Assembly (NCBI GenBank): GCA_947500775.1
Contig: CANMTD010000001.1
Coordinates: 1-64,000, forward strand
Direction of reading: 5' to 3'
DNA length: 64,000 nt
Origin: an uncultured Paracoccaceae bacterium
GTDB lineage: Bacteria > Pseudomonadota > Alphaproteobacteria > Rhodobacterales > Rhodobacteraceae
The translations under genes and the position numbers were made by a program. The notes under the pieces are model-generated. The model had not been told where the DNA came from. It did not search any database and saw only the letters and a list, made by a program, of their open reading frames with translations. Of the stretch, positions 35,201 through 43,638 are shown in pieces; the first letter of the stretch is position 1, and every line of letters begins with the position of its first letter.

Positions 35201-37048
35201 CTGTTTGCCCGGTTGACCGGCAAGCGGGACAATGCGCTGAAACTGGCCGCCGCACAGGATTTCCTGAACGCCGCCGCCTTGTTCAAGGAACTGATCCCCG
35301 ATTGCGCCACGGCAAAGAATACGCTGGATGGTCAGGCCGCCTTTGCCAAGATCACCGAGGCCATCAAGGATGTGCAAGAGGATGATACGGACGACCTGAA
35401 GGCCGCGATTGCCGCGGCCAAGGCGACCTTTGTCAATCTTGGGCAAAAGCCGTCAGCGTTGTACATAAAAGATGAGATGGATGCGGTCGACAGACAGCTG
35501 ACCGATGCGGAAAATCTGGTCGAGGATGACTTTGCTCAGGCCAAGACGCTGGTTTCCGCGGCGATGGATGCCTGTGCCAAGCTGCGCGCGGTCATTGGGC
35601 AATATGACCAGATGGACGCCGCCGCCGAGCTGGCCCGCCACCGCATCAACACCTTGCTGAAATCGCACGCACAGGCCCATTTCCGCAAGACCGAGCTGGA
35701 GGCCCTGTTGGGCGATGTCGACAACGCGATCCAGACCGTGCGCGCGGATCATACCCAGCGCGCCACGGGACAGACAGCGATTGAAACGGTGATTTCGACC
35801 TGCCGCGATCTGCATCTGATCCTGAACGACTACGGTGAATATGTCGCGCAACGGGGCAAGATAGAGCCTGATCTGGACAAGCTGGAAAAGCACCAGAACC
35901 GCTATGCCATTCGCGACGATCTGACCAAGGCTCGCGATGCGCTGGCCGAGGCAGAGATCGAGGCGAACAAGCCAGATCACAACGAATGTCTGGAAAAACT
36001 GATCGAAGCCCGCAACCGCGCGGCGATTGCCGAACTGCGGGCCAAGGTCTGTGGCAACGAAGCCCCCGACAAGAAAGAAGTCGCTGCCTTGCTGGCCCAG
36101 AAGGACGGGCAGAAACAGCTGGACGACATCATCGCGTCGCTGGATGCCAGCGCGCAGCGCAAGGTGATGAATGTCGCGTTCGAGGCGCGCTTTGGCTGCA
36201 AGCTGGATATATTCGCCAGCCACGACGATCTGGCCAAGGGGTTGAAAGACGCCGATCTGGGCAAAAAGGCCCCGAACATCAAACGTTTCTACGAACACAT
36301 GAGCAAGCTGCCCATAACCGACACTTTGGACAACGACAGCATGCTGGTGTTTTCCAACGTCGATAAGGTGGCCGATGGCTCGTTCTATTCCGGCGGCAAG
36401 AAAGAGGTCGCCATGCGCGAGGGCGAGGCTGAAAACAGCGGCCTGTATGGCGTGGGTCTGGAGCATGAGGTCGGCAAGGTCGATGCGGATTCCGAACCCA
36501 AGGGCGATAAGCCCGTGACCTATTTCAAATGGAATACCCTGCATGAGGTCGGCCATGCGGTCGACGATAAGCTGGGTTATATGAAATCCAACGGCAAGAC
36601 GCTGGCCGGCTGGGAAGAATACGGCGCCAATGTCACCCCGATCGCCAAGGCGCTGGCGACCAAGTTCGACTTTGACGAAAAATACATCGCCCAATACATG
36701 AGCATGAAAAAAGGAAGCGACCCGATCACACCCGATCCGGTTGGTTGTGAACCCGAAGAATGGGATCGGCGGCGTATCGAGGTGCGGATCTGGATCGACC
36801 GGGCCCGCGAAGATCAGAAACCCTGGAAAAACGCGAGCACGGCAAAAGATTGCACCATCGGCGACCGCGTCTATCAGGAAAGCTATCCGGGCAGCTGGAC
36901 CAGCTATCTGGCCGATGCGCGCAAAAAGGGCGTCAGCGGGTATCAGTTCCGGGCGCCGGGCGAATGGTTTTCAGAACTTTACGCCAGTTTCCACACCGAT
37001 CGAATGAACGATAACCATCCTGCGCGCACATGGCTGGAAAAGCTGTAA
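32249..37048 (+). CDS. Giant helical-repeat protein with C-terminal HEVGH zincin-like domain
   Basis: 1599 residues, no signal peptide or membrane segment. Residues about 80-1260 are an array of helical repeats spaced about 75 residues: elements such as D-Y-S-T-A-I-T-D-L (near 248), D-W-K-G-A-V-K-L-L (547), N-Y-A-L-A-K-G-L-I (855), N-F-S-G-A-A-A-V-L (931), D-F-L-N-A-A-A-L-F (1003) recur roughly every 70-90 residues, about sixteen times. After a linker the last ~270 residues form a different domain with H-E-V-G-H at 1432-1436, the H-E-x-x-H zinc site, followed by A-V-D, and a late G-E-W-F-S-E-L-Y with Glu1572 and Glu1576 as possible third ligands. The layout resembles large toxin/effector proteins with a long stalk and protease tip, but it could be a housekeeping scaffold. 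Family not recognised. Followed 20 bases later by the CpXC gene. Confidence 0.85.
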   Translation: MPTNGLTDTQSTFIKTFILVPKVFGRSAAKKRRQEAETGFRKFNVNRDAVGGKIDALEDEEVKSLLRQHLAKAEAIIRKDPKNLNFDGGHEQLTAVARAVAAEEQKQRDKLLPPEVLKARKRLTQVRRDLEALTAIHDKAFADTGLPPALKTLCDDVAQKLRNGADAAPEDQPRLATEAETAFGLAKTASDTLLAEKAAWEKADAGFRKVYDVLTGHALANDPKFVKAKTELVTAAYGAAVGKAKNFDYSTAITDLAGVLAQAKTTLAFADDYAGYLATRDERAARVAKLPANTDLSFAEAKTACSKARILLTDADAARDAENVSLALTKVNLIPAAIDDAQIAVKTERNLVGHFNATDDRLTEINALGANVVAEMDGDVKFIRDSLQAARTAAGAGNIKEAMANVSKLYIFADTIKKRGKTIQSFLVENQAFETRRRAVRALKGAGGRVAVEEYYQRLVADRARAKDHVAADEYGMALNAVTAAKGEHAAMIALAAVGARYLVLKKEVTDGIAALESAEPGGGKAAEAIGLTKGLMANAASATLAKDWKGAVKLLEAAKTQLAVGTKAVANAKLIDGIQDADALDDIANDFDTAYGVFTATHTAVASMDDDDTFKTALAAAKTTGDAAKTEAPADMAAARKALDDGIAACQQVMDQISAYNGFKAHSDSLKAVVKGELKPANSDKCVKYEIEQIEAKLKAAEKLAKDPGFDFAGAGAELAECDGLAAQARRNIAAYNSQLKPALKHVKATLKALKVPKIEPGLDTEIAKLESLLQDSENAIVARDLPLALKKVMEGVHQRDPYYELARTYNSAVDWRKKYVTDLIGAQRTRDGCAPEIAEADALITQIDTCFNDHNYALAKGLIGDCYRKIREAGAMADALAAYTPVKTDAAAALKAIKDRDDVENKAAHEKITELEARIAKAKTKEDDRNFSGAAAVLEGFKTDCSAIEPLLDGFEAYAEARDQGLAALAAIDKIKTDAIEPLFARLTGKRDNALKLAAAQDFLNAAALFKELIPDCATAKNTLDGQAAFAKITEAIKDVQEDDTDDLKAAIAAAKATFVNLGQKPSALYIKDEMDAVDRQLTDAENLVEDDFAQAKTLVSAAMDACAKLRAVIGQYDQMDAAAELARHRINTLLKSHAQAHFRKTELEALLGDVDNAIQTVRADHTQRATGQTAIETVISTCRDLHLILNDYGEYVAQRGKIEPDLDKLEKHQNRYAIRDDLTKARDALAEAEIEANKPDHNECLEKLIEARNRAAIAELRAKVCGNEAPDKKEVAALLAQKDGQKQLDDIIASLDASAQRKVMNVAFEARFGCKLDIFASHDDLAKGLKDADLGKKAPNIKRFYEHMSKLPITDTLDNDSMLVFSNVDKVADGSFYSGGKKEVAMREGEAENSGLYGVGLEHEVGKVDADSEPKGDKPVTYFKWNTLHEVGHAVDDKLGYMKSNGKTLAGWEEYGANVTPIAKALATKFDFDEKYIAQYMSMKKGSDPITPDPVGCEPEEWDRRRIEVRIWIDRAREDQKPWKNASTAKDCTIGDRVYQESYPGSWTSYLADARKKGVSGYQFRAPGEWFSELYASFHTDRMNDNHPARTWLEKL

Positions 37049-37068
37049 TTCCTTGAAAGGAAACTACG

Positions 37069-37770
37069 ATGTCTCTTTTTACGCCCATGACGGTAACCTG
37101 CCCGCATTGTCAGACAGGCCAGGCCGCCGATGCGGTCGGCAGTGTGAATGCAGACCGGCGGCCCGATCTGCGTCAGGCCATTCTGGACAACAGTTTTCAG
37201 GTGATCAATTGCGTGTCCTGCGAGGTTGATTTCCGGCTGGAGCCGCAATTCAACTATCTGGATGTCGATCACAGCCACTGGATCGCGGTCTACCCTGCGC
37301 GGCGGATGCCCGATTATCTGGAGGTCGAGGATGAGGCGATGGACGCCTTCAACGATTCCTATGGGACCGAGGCGATCCCCGCCGCCAAAGCCATCGGTGA
37401 CGATCTGCAGGTGCGGGTCGTCTTCGGCTGGCCTGCCATTCGCGAAAAGCTTGCGCTGCGCGAAGCGGGGCTGGACGATCAGGTGATCGAATTGCTGAAG
37501 CTTGACCTGCTGCGCCGTCTGCCCGAGGCACCGCTGTCGCCGGGTGTCGAACTGCGCTGGGTTGGAATATCGGACGATCAGATGAGCTTTGTCTGGATCA
37601 GCGCCGAAACCGAAGAGGTGCTGCAGGAACTGGGCGTGAACCGCATGCTGTACGATGATATCGTTGAAAATGCCGAAAGCTGGGCGCCATTGCGGGCGGA
37701 TGTGTCCGAAGGGCCGTTTGTCGACATGCAGCGCCTGTATATGGGTGAAGGCCGGGCCGCCGCGGAATAG
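37069..37770 (+). CDS. CpXC-domain zinc-ribbon-like protein
   Basis: 233 residues, cytoplasmic. C-P-H-C (11-14) and C-V-S-C (48-51) form a probable zinc ribbon of the CpXC type, followed by an acidic alpha/beta region (F-R-L-E-P-Q-F, H-S-H-W-I-A-V-Y-P). The gene begins 20 bases after the giant protein gene with AAAGGAA as ribosome site, so the two are cotranscribed. CpXC proteins have no established function. The arrangement, large potential protease followed by a small acidic soluble protein, resembles effector-immunity or protease-inhibitor pairs, but this is only inference. Confidence 0.8.
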   Translation: MSLFTPMTVTCPHCQTGQAADAVGSVNADRRPDLRQAILDNSFQVINCVSCEVDFRLEPQFNYLDVDHSHWIAVYPARRMPDYLEVEDEAMDAFNDSYGTEAIPAAKAIGDDLQVRVVFGWPAIREKLALREAGLDDQVIELLKLDLLRRLPEAPLSPGVELRWVGISDDQMSFVWISAETEEVLQELGVNRMLYDDIVENAESWAPLRADVSEGPFVDMQRLYMGEGRAAAE

Positions 37771-37782
37771 GGTTTGCCCCGA

Positions 37783-38859
37783 TCAGCCTTGTGTCGACAG
37801 GCGCGCGGTAATGGTCCGGCGCGCGCCAAGGCAGGGTTTTTCGATATAATGCCATGACAGGACCGACGGCAAAATCGTCAGCGGCAAGGCATAGATCATG
37901 TTTTCCAGCGGGCTTTGCGGGCCAAACAGCCAGATGGCAAACCCCTGCATCGGAAAGGCATAGATGTAGATGCCATAGGAATAATCGCCCAATTGATTAT
38001 AGCGACGAATCCAGCCCTTTGGCACATAGGCCAGCCAGAACAACCAATAGGCCATGGTCGACAGCAGACACAGATCATACAGAATGCTGTCGCGCAGCGC
38101 CCAGGTGACGGCGGTCAGAGCCAAGGCAATCCAGATCGACAGGGGAATACGATCCTGCCAGACAAAGATCAGCACGCCGATGACAAACGGCAAAGACACG
38201 ACCAAAAACTTATCCAACAGATAAAAAGTGGATATGCCCAGCGCAGGTTTCAGGGTGCAGAAGATCACGTAGATCACTAACAGGGCAGTTATCCCATACC
38301 GCCGTTGAAGCAGCCCGATCCCGCCTACAAAAAATACGCCGATATAGCAGACCACTTCGTGAAACAGGGTCCATATTGACCCTTCAACGCGCGTGTACGG
38401 CTGTGTGGAAAAGACACCGGGCAAGCTGTACTGCGGTTGGATCAACAACATATTGCGGGGAATGAAGCTCCATACAGATGGATCGGAAAAATACTGGCTT
38501 ACTGTCAGGCTGGATGCGACAGGCCCCAGAAACGCCATAACAAAAAGAACCGATATAAAAAGCCCCGGATAAATTCTTAGAATGCGCGCCAGAATAAAGC
38601 CGGTATTGCTACGACTGCGGGCATAGCTGGTTGCGATCAAAAACCCTGACAGTATGAAGAAGGTAAAAACGGCCAATGTCCCCAATGTATGGCCCAACAG
38701 CGCAATAAGCGGCTCTTGAGCACCGGGACCCAGCGCAATGGGATGGGCATGCGACACCAGAACAGCCACAGCCGCAATTGCCCGTATCAGGTTGAAATTG
38801 TTGTCGCGTCCGTCCGACACGTCGCCAATGCGGATCATGTGATCAACTGCCCTTGCCAT
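37783..38859 (-). CDS. Acyltransferase family 3 membrane protein
   Basis: 358 residues with about ten membrane helices. N-terminal N-F-N-L-I-R-A-I-A-A-V-A-V-L-V-S-H-A-H carries the conserved R-x10-H of OafA/NodX-type acyltransferases; F-F-I-L-S-G-F-L-I also fits. It likely adds O-acetyl or another acyl group to a surface polysaccharide. ATG 38838 is an alternative start. It converges on the CpXC gene with 12 bases between, marking the change from the protease cassette to the exopolysaccharide locus. Confidence 0.85.
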   Translation of the reverse strand: MARAVDHMIRIGDVSDGRDNNFNLIRAIAAVAVLVSHAHPIALGPGAQEPLIALLGHTLGTLAVFTFFILSGFLIATSYARSRSNTGFILARILRIYPGLFISVLFVMAFLGPVASSLTVSQYFSDPSVWSFIPRNMLLIQPQYSLPGVFSTQPYTRVEGSIWTLFHEVVCYIGVFFVGGIGLLQRRYGITALLVIYVIFCTLKPALGISTFYLLDKFLVVSLPFVIGVLIFVWQDRIPLSIWIALALTAVTWALRDSILYDLCLLSTMAYWLFWLAYVPKGWIRRYNQLGDYSYGIYIYAFPMQGFAIWLFGPQSPLENMIYALPLTILPSVLSWHYIEKPCLGARRTITARLSTQG

Positions 38860-38944
38860 TCAAAAGCGCAAAACAAGCCAACGATAGCGAGCGGCAAATT
38901 GCTTGAATAGCGTTTATCGTCCGTTGGATACTCCGGTACATACA

Positions 38945-39814
38945 TCACTGCATTCCCATGGCCTGTTGCAGCATCCAATAGGATCGCACCAGTCGCAGAC
39001 GGGCCAGTGTCGCAAACCCGCGCATCTTTTCCCCCGCATCGTCCAGTTTGGTGTTGCTGAACATTCTGGGGGCATGTGCCAGAATGCTGACCGGCATCAG
39101 GATCGCGCGAAGACCCCAAATCCACCGCGATGCGGCGCGCCCTTCGGCCAGCATAAAGGATTCTTCCGTCAACCGCCGCCATTTCTTGCGCAGCGCGGGC
39201 CAGTCCGATCGCGACGGGTGTTCAACGATCAGATCGTCCGAATACAGCAGATGGTACCCCTTTGCCGTTGCCCGGTGGCACCAGTCCAGATCCTCGGACA
39301 CCCCGACGGTCATCGGTCCGACGTCCTGAAAAACCGCCCGGCTGGTCAGCAGATTGGCGGTGACGGAAAATCCCTTTTCTTCTATATAGCTGCGCTGATC
39401 GAAGGCGAACACCGTTTCGAACGCCTGCGCGCCGGTGCGTGGGCCCGTGCCTTCGTCAAAGACATCGATCCGACCGCCGATCACCGACGATGGCATGGCC
39501 AGATTGCGCGCGGTGGTCAGCCAGTTCGGCTTGGGTACGCAATCGGCATCCAGAAAGAACAGATAGGGCGCGGTGGTTTCCACGACACCCCGATTTCGGG
39601 CCGCAGCCGCGCCTTTGGTCGGCTCGACCACAAAGCGCACATCGGGGAACCGATCCTGCAAATCGCCCAGCGGAGCATCGGATTGATTGTCCACCACCAC
39701 GATTTCGCAGCCTTGGGTATCGTTCCGCATCAGTGCGGACAAACATCGGCGCAACCGGTCGTGGTCGTTGAAATGCGGGATAATGACCGCGAACTGTGGC
39801 CGGGACTGGGTCAT
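38945..39814 (-). CDS. Glycosyltransferase family 2
   Basis: 289 residues. F-A-V-I-I-P-H-F-N-D start, G-A-A-A-A-R-N-R-G, and F-L-D-A-D-C-V with D-x-D are the GT2 nucleotide-sugar and metal sites; E-D-L-D-W-C-H-R holds the catalytic-base region. The protein lacks membrane helices and would act on the cytoplasmic face on a lipid-linked sugar. Located just downstream of the tyrosine autokinase gene on the same strand. Confidence 0.9.
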   Translation of the reverse strand: MTQSRPQFAVIIPHFNDHDRLRRCLSALMRNDTQGCEIVVVDNQSDAPLGDLQDRFPDVRFVVEPTKGAAAARNRGVVETTAPYLFFLDADCVPKPNWLTTARNLAMPSSVIGGRIDVFDEGTGPRTGAQAFETVFAFDQRSYIEEKGFSVTANLLTSRAVFQDVGPMTVGVSEDLDWCHRATAKGYHLLYSDDLIVEHPSRSDWPALRKKWRRLTEESFMLAEGRAASRWIWGLRAILMPVSILAHAPRMFSNTKLDDAGEKMRGFATLARLRLVRSYWMLQQAMGMQ

Positions 39815-39844
39815 CTCGCAGTTTTCTCACGCCACATGGGCACC

Positions 39845-40660
39845 TCAATACTTGTACTTGTACCCATAGTCATCTTCGGAAAAGCGACATTTGTTCAGGA
39901 CCACGCCCAGAACATTGGTCTGTTCCGACAGTTCCTTTTCGCAAAGGTCGATCTGTTTGACGGTCGAAACCTCGGCTTCGGCAACCAGCAAGACACAATC
40001 CACCATCGGCAGGAACGCGGCGGTATCGTCGTTTGCCAGCATGGGGGGCATATCAAACACCAGCATGCCGGGTTCATAGGTGCGTTCGATGGTGTCGATA
40101 ATCTCGGCCGTGCGTTTGCGCAAAAACAAATCCGCCGGTTCGCGGGCGGGCATGTAGTTCATGGAAAAGGCGACGTTCTGGCCAAGCCGGCGCGCCTGAT
40201 CTGCGAAATCCACCTTTTCTTCCAGCACGTCGAAAACGCTGTGCTGTCCCTTGTGATCCAGAATTTTTGCCAGCGCGGGGCGGCGCATGTCCATGTCCAT
40301 CAGGATCGTGCGCATATCGACCTGACGGCCAAAGCTGGCCGCAAGATTGGCGGCAAGCGTGGTTTTCCCGCAGCCAGCGCTGGGCGATGTGATCGCCACG
40401 CGCCGCCAGTCGTTCGCTTTCATCAATTGCAAAATCTTGGTGCGCAACACATCGAACGGCGTCGCGTTCGGTCCGCCTTCGATCGATACCAGTCGACGAT
40501 TGCTAAGCCGACCCGCCGACAGTTCCAGCGGCTGAATGGCCTCCCAGGCCTCTTTCACCCGCTTGGAGGCTGCGGGCTGGTTGCTGGTGCCGAATTTGCT
40601 TGCCGGTCCACCGCCGCGTTTGCTGCGGGCCTGATCCAGCGCTGCTTGTAATTTTTCCAT
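39845..40660 (-). CDS. Exopolysaccharide tyrosine autokinase (BY-kinase, CpsD/PrsD-like)
   Basis: 271 residues. Walker A S-P-S-A-G-C-G-K-T-T, Walker A' L-M-D-M-D-M-R-R-P and Walker B L-V-F-D-M-P-P identify a bacterial tyrosine kinase, and the very C-terminus Y-G-Y-K-Y-K-Y is the autophosphorylated Tyr cluster. It lacks its own membrane domain and is expected to be activated by the Wzz-like protein encoded just upstream. The N-terminal ~90 residues are a basic, poorly structured leader. Controls chain length and export by phosphorylation cycles. Confidence 0.93.
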   Translation of the reverse strand: MEKLQAALDQARSKRGGGPASKFGTSNQPAASKRVKEAWEAIQPLELSAGRLSNRRLVSIEGGPNATPFDVLRTKILQLMKANDWRRVAITSPSAGCGKTTLAANLAASFGRQVDMRTILMDMDMRRPALAKILDHKGQHSVFDVLEEKVDFADQARRLGQNVAFSMNYMPAREPADLFLRKRTAEIIDTIERTYEPGMLVFDMPPMLANDDTAAFLPMVDCVLLVAEAEVSTVKQIDLCEKELSEQTNVLGVVLNKCRFSEDDYGYKYKY

Positions 40661-40719
40661 CTAACGTCCTTGCTCGTCGAAGGTACCAATTCGGTGATTT
40701 GCGGCGCCTTCGGCGAATT

Positions 40720-42249
40720 TTACAAACCCAACCGATCCAGGAACCGATCCCAGATCAGATCCAGCGGCAGATAACTAACATGTATGAGGTAAAGTATCGC
40801 GGGCACTCCAAATGCGATGATCGTGAATATCAGCAGCAAGATCAAACGCCGCCGCGTCACCTGTCCGCGGGTCTGAATAAACGGAATCGTGGCAAGCGGG
40901 GTGATGCCCAGACTGTTGGTCAGCTGCATGGGCCGACGGATAGAGCTGTTCAGAACCTCCAAAAGCACGATGACGCCGGCCGCTGCGACCACGCCCAGCC
41001 CGCTGCCGCCCATCGCGATCAGCGGTCGGTTCGGGCTGGTGGGTTCCGTCGGCGTGGTGGCCTGTTCGATCACCTTGATGCTTTGGCCCATCTGCTGCCG
41101 TTCGATCGTGACGCCCGTGGCCGCCTTTGCCTGACGATCAATCGCCTGATTGTATTGAATCTGAATGTTCTGATATTCGCGCTGATAGCTTTCCAGCGCG
41201 ATGGCATTTGCCGGGGTGCGGCTGATCGAATCTTCCAGCGTCGCCAGTTCGGCCTCTGCCCGCTTGGACTGCTCGTCCAAAGATGCCGTCCGGGCGTCTA
41301 TTTCGGCCAGCTGTATATCCAGAATAGAGGCGCTGTCGGTCGGAATATCCTGCCCCGCGGCCTGCGAATTCACGACACTCTGCAGCTGCGCGACCCGCGC
41401 CTGCAGCAGCTTAACCTTCTGGTTGTTGTCCGAAAAGATGGTCCGGGCGGCGTTCAGTTCTTCTTTGGCCTGGGCCAATTGCACCTCTTCGGGGGTGCGC
41501 CGCTGCGAGGGCCCGGTGGCCAATTGGCCGGTCGCTTCGAATATCTGGATCAGGCGGGCGCGTTGGTCCTGAAGGCTGGACCGGTCCCGGCTCATTTGTT
41601 GCAGCCGTTCCTGAAGCGACGATTGTTTTGTCAGCCGGAATTCCAGACTGTCGGGCAACGCGTCGCTGTTGGCGTTCTGAAATTCCAGGATTCTGGCGCT
41701 GCGCAGGTCAAGTTCGGCGCTTAGCCGGGCGACCTCTTGTTCGAAGAAATCAAGCGTCCCGCCGGACTGTCTGATCCGGATACGGACGTTTTCATCCAGT
41801 ATCCGGGTGACATATTCATTGACCACGCTAGAGGCGATGCGGGGCGCACGGGCATTGAACTGAATTGTCATCAGTGTCGCGCGATCACGCCCACCAGAGC
41901 TTTTGATCGAGGTATTGGCCCGCATCTGGCGCACAATCTGGTCGGGCGACATGTCAGACAGGTCTTCAAACACGTCAAACTTTCGTGCGATATCAATCAG
42001 ATTGTTGCGTGTGATCAGCCGCTGTTCGATGACCTGCAGCTGCTCTTGCCCGCTGACCTGAACAGTGGTCTCGGCCAGTTGGTCGGGGATTTGCGCGGTT
42101 TCAACCAGCAACCGCGCGCTGGACGTATAGACCGTGGGCAGCAAGATCGCCAAGGCCACCGCACCAGCCATCATAGCTGCCGAGATGACCATAAATATGG
42201 GCAGTCGCCGTATAAAAATGGCGAGATAGTACTTTATGTCGGAGTTCAT
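40720..42249 (-). CDS. Wzz/GNVR polysaccharide chain-length (co-polymerase) protein
   Basis: 509 residues. Two membrane helices (about 14-36 and 467-490) flank a long periplasmic coiled coil; a Pro-rich P-T-E-P-T-S-P-N-R-P motif precedes the region of the second helix set, as in Wzz/Wzc-type proteins. This is the XrtA/XrtD-associated chain-length type. Its start overlaps the stop of the ATPase gene by four bases, and the autokinase follows it, so the three act together. Confidence 0.92.
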   Translation of the reverse strand: MNSDIKYYLAIFIRRLPIFMVISAAMMAGAVALAILLPTVYTSSARLLVETAQIPDQLAETTVQVSGQEQLQVIEQRLITRNNLIDIARKFDVFEDLSDMSPDQIVRQMRANTSIKSSGGRDRATLMTIQFNARAPRIASSVVNEYVTRILDENVRIRIRQSGGTLDFFEQEVARLSAELDLRSARILEFQNANSDALPDSLEFRLTKQSSLQERLQQMSRDRSSLQDQRARLIQIFEATGQLATGPSQRRTPEEVQLAQAKEELNAARTIFSDNNQKVKLLQARVAQLQSVVNSQAAGQDIPTDSASILDIQLAEIDARTASLDEQSKRAEAELATLEDSISRTPANAIALESYQREYQNIQIQYNQAIDRQAKAATGVTIERQQMGQSIKVIEQATTPTEPTSPNRPLIAMGGSGLGVVAAAGVIVLLEVLNSSIRRPMQLTNSLGITPLATIPFIQTRGQVTRRRLILLLIFTIIAFGVPAILYLIHVSYLPLDLIWDRFLDRLGL

Positions 42250-43274
42250 TCCGCAGCCTCTTCCGGTGAAGTCACCGTCAGTTTGAATACGTTTTCGATG
42301 TCGTCGGGCGTACGGGTCCGGACAAAGATGTCGTCTTCCAATACGTCTTTTACGGTCTGTTCGCTGACATGCGGCTCACTGGTCGCAGCGGCGTAGACCA
42401 ACGAAAAATCGCACAGTTTGTTGACCAGCCGCGGCACGCCTTCGGCGCTTTCGTGGATCAGCTTGACGGCGGCGCGCGAAATCTCTTCTCCGGTGCCGCC
42501 TGCGTGTTTCAGCCGGTGTTCGACATAGGCTTGTGTATTTTCGTAACTCATTGCCGGAATGTGGAAACTTGCCACAACCCGCTGGGCGAACTGGCTGAGG
42601 TTCGGACGAGTGATGATTTCACGCAATTCGGGTTGTCCGACCAGAATCAACTGCAGCAATTCGTCCTTGTTGGCGTTGATATTGGTCAGCATCCGGATTT
42701 CTTCCAGCGCCTCGACCGACAGGTTCTGGGCTTCGTCAATGATCAGTACCACGCGCCGACCGGCGGCATATTCCGCGATCAGGTAATCCTGCATTTCCTG
42801 AAACAGACCAACGTAGTCAAGATTGGGGTCCGTCGACTGCCCCAGCGAATTCAGCGCCCAACGCAGCAATTCGCCCCGTCCGCCCTGCGCGTTCGAAATC
42901 AGGCCGACGCGGGTGTCTTCGTCGATCGCCTTCAGCAACGCCTGAACCAATGTGGTTTTCCCGACGCCGACTTCGCCGGTGATGACGGTGATCGGCGCCC
43001 GGGTCACGATCCCATATTCAAGGACGGTAAACGCACGGCGATAGGGGCCGGTCCAGAAAATATAATCCGGATCAGGCAGAAGCGCGAACGGGCGTTCTGT
43101 CAGATTGAAGTACTCTGTATATAGCCCGATACCAGACACTGTACTCTTCTTTCTTTGTGTGGCGGGGGGTGGAACATCCGCCGGAATGGGTTTCGGTTCT
43201 TCATGGGCGTCTTTACCCGGCAAGAACCTGGAAAACCAACGACTGTGGCTTTCTGCTACTAATTTTTTACTCAA
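42246..43274 (-). CDS. AAA ATPase of exosortase/EPS loci (ExeA-like)
   Basis: 342 residues. After a 55-residue basic/Pro-rich leader comes F-N-L-T-E-R-P-F-A-L-L-P-D-P, the ExeA-type opening, then Walker A G-E-V-G-V-G-K-T-T and Walker B V-L-I-I-D-E-A-Q-N. This ATPase type is a regular member of exosortase-linked exopolysaccharide loci; its exact job is unknown. The start codon is TTG at 43274, supported by AGGTGG eight bases upstream. First gene of the - strand set; its promoter must lie in the AT-rich region beyond 43274. Confidence 0.9.
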   Translation of the reverse strand: MSKKLVAESHSRWFSRFLPGKDAHEEPKPIPADVPPPATQRKKSTVSGIGLYTEYFNLTERPFALLPDPDYIFWTGPYRRAFTVLEYGIVTRAPITVITGEVGVGKTTLVQALLKAIDEDTRVGLISNAQGGRGELLRWALNSLGQSTDPNLDYVGLFQEMQDYLIAEYAAGRRVVLIIDEAQNLSVEALEEIRMLTNINANKDELLQLILVGQPELREIITRPNLSQFAQRVVASFHIPAMSYENTQAYVEHRLKHAGGTGEEISRAAVKLIHESAEGVPRLVNKLCDFSLVYAAATSEPHVSEQTVKDVLEDDIFVRTRTPDDIENVFKLTVTSPEEAAE

Positions 43275-43438
43275 GGATCACCACCTAATATACAAACGAA
43301 AGCTCCTGCTTTCTACACAGGGACCGAGCTTTAGCAAACTAACACACTCGTAAATACCACGCAGATGTTTATGCGTCTCTTTGCGGCGACGTTTTGGCGC
43401 GATTTGGACCATCTGCCCAAGTTGCCCGTTTCAGTACC

Positions 43439-43466
43439 CAAATTGGGGTATCGCGTCACCAATTTG
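43439..43466. promoter_or_regulatory. Inverted repeat CAAATTGG-N12-CCAATTTG
   Basis: Two perfect 8-base arms whose centres are 20 bases apart, two helical turns, which is a spacing typical of dimeric regulators. A third related copy, tcaattgg, lies at about 43477-43482. Candidate operator. Confidence 0.45.
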
Positions 43467-43574
43467 CTTTTGAATTCAATTGGATTTGTTCGAACTTGAT
43501 TCGCCGCCCGTTGCAAATAGGGCAAAAATTGTGCCTTCACTTCGCTATTGTTTACACCGCAAGCACCCCCTATT

Positions 43575-43587
43575 TACCATAATGGTA
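43575..43587. promoter_or_regulatory. Inverted repeat TACCAT-A-ATGGTA
   Basis: Perfect 6-base arms around one central base, in AT-rich DNA of the divergent control region. Candidate operator. Confidence 0.35.
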
Positions 43588-43624
43588 GAAATACTCAAAT
43601 TTATACTCAATCTTGGGTTGCCAC

Positions 43625-43638
43625 ATTATTGCAATAAT
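43625..43638. promoter_or_regulatory. 14-bp perfect palindrome ATTATTGCAATAAT
   Basis: A full palindrome followed closely by another ATTGCAT element. It lies about 35 bases upstream of the putative promoter for the sugar transferase gene, a sensible site for a transcription factor. Confidence 0.45.
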
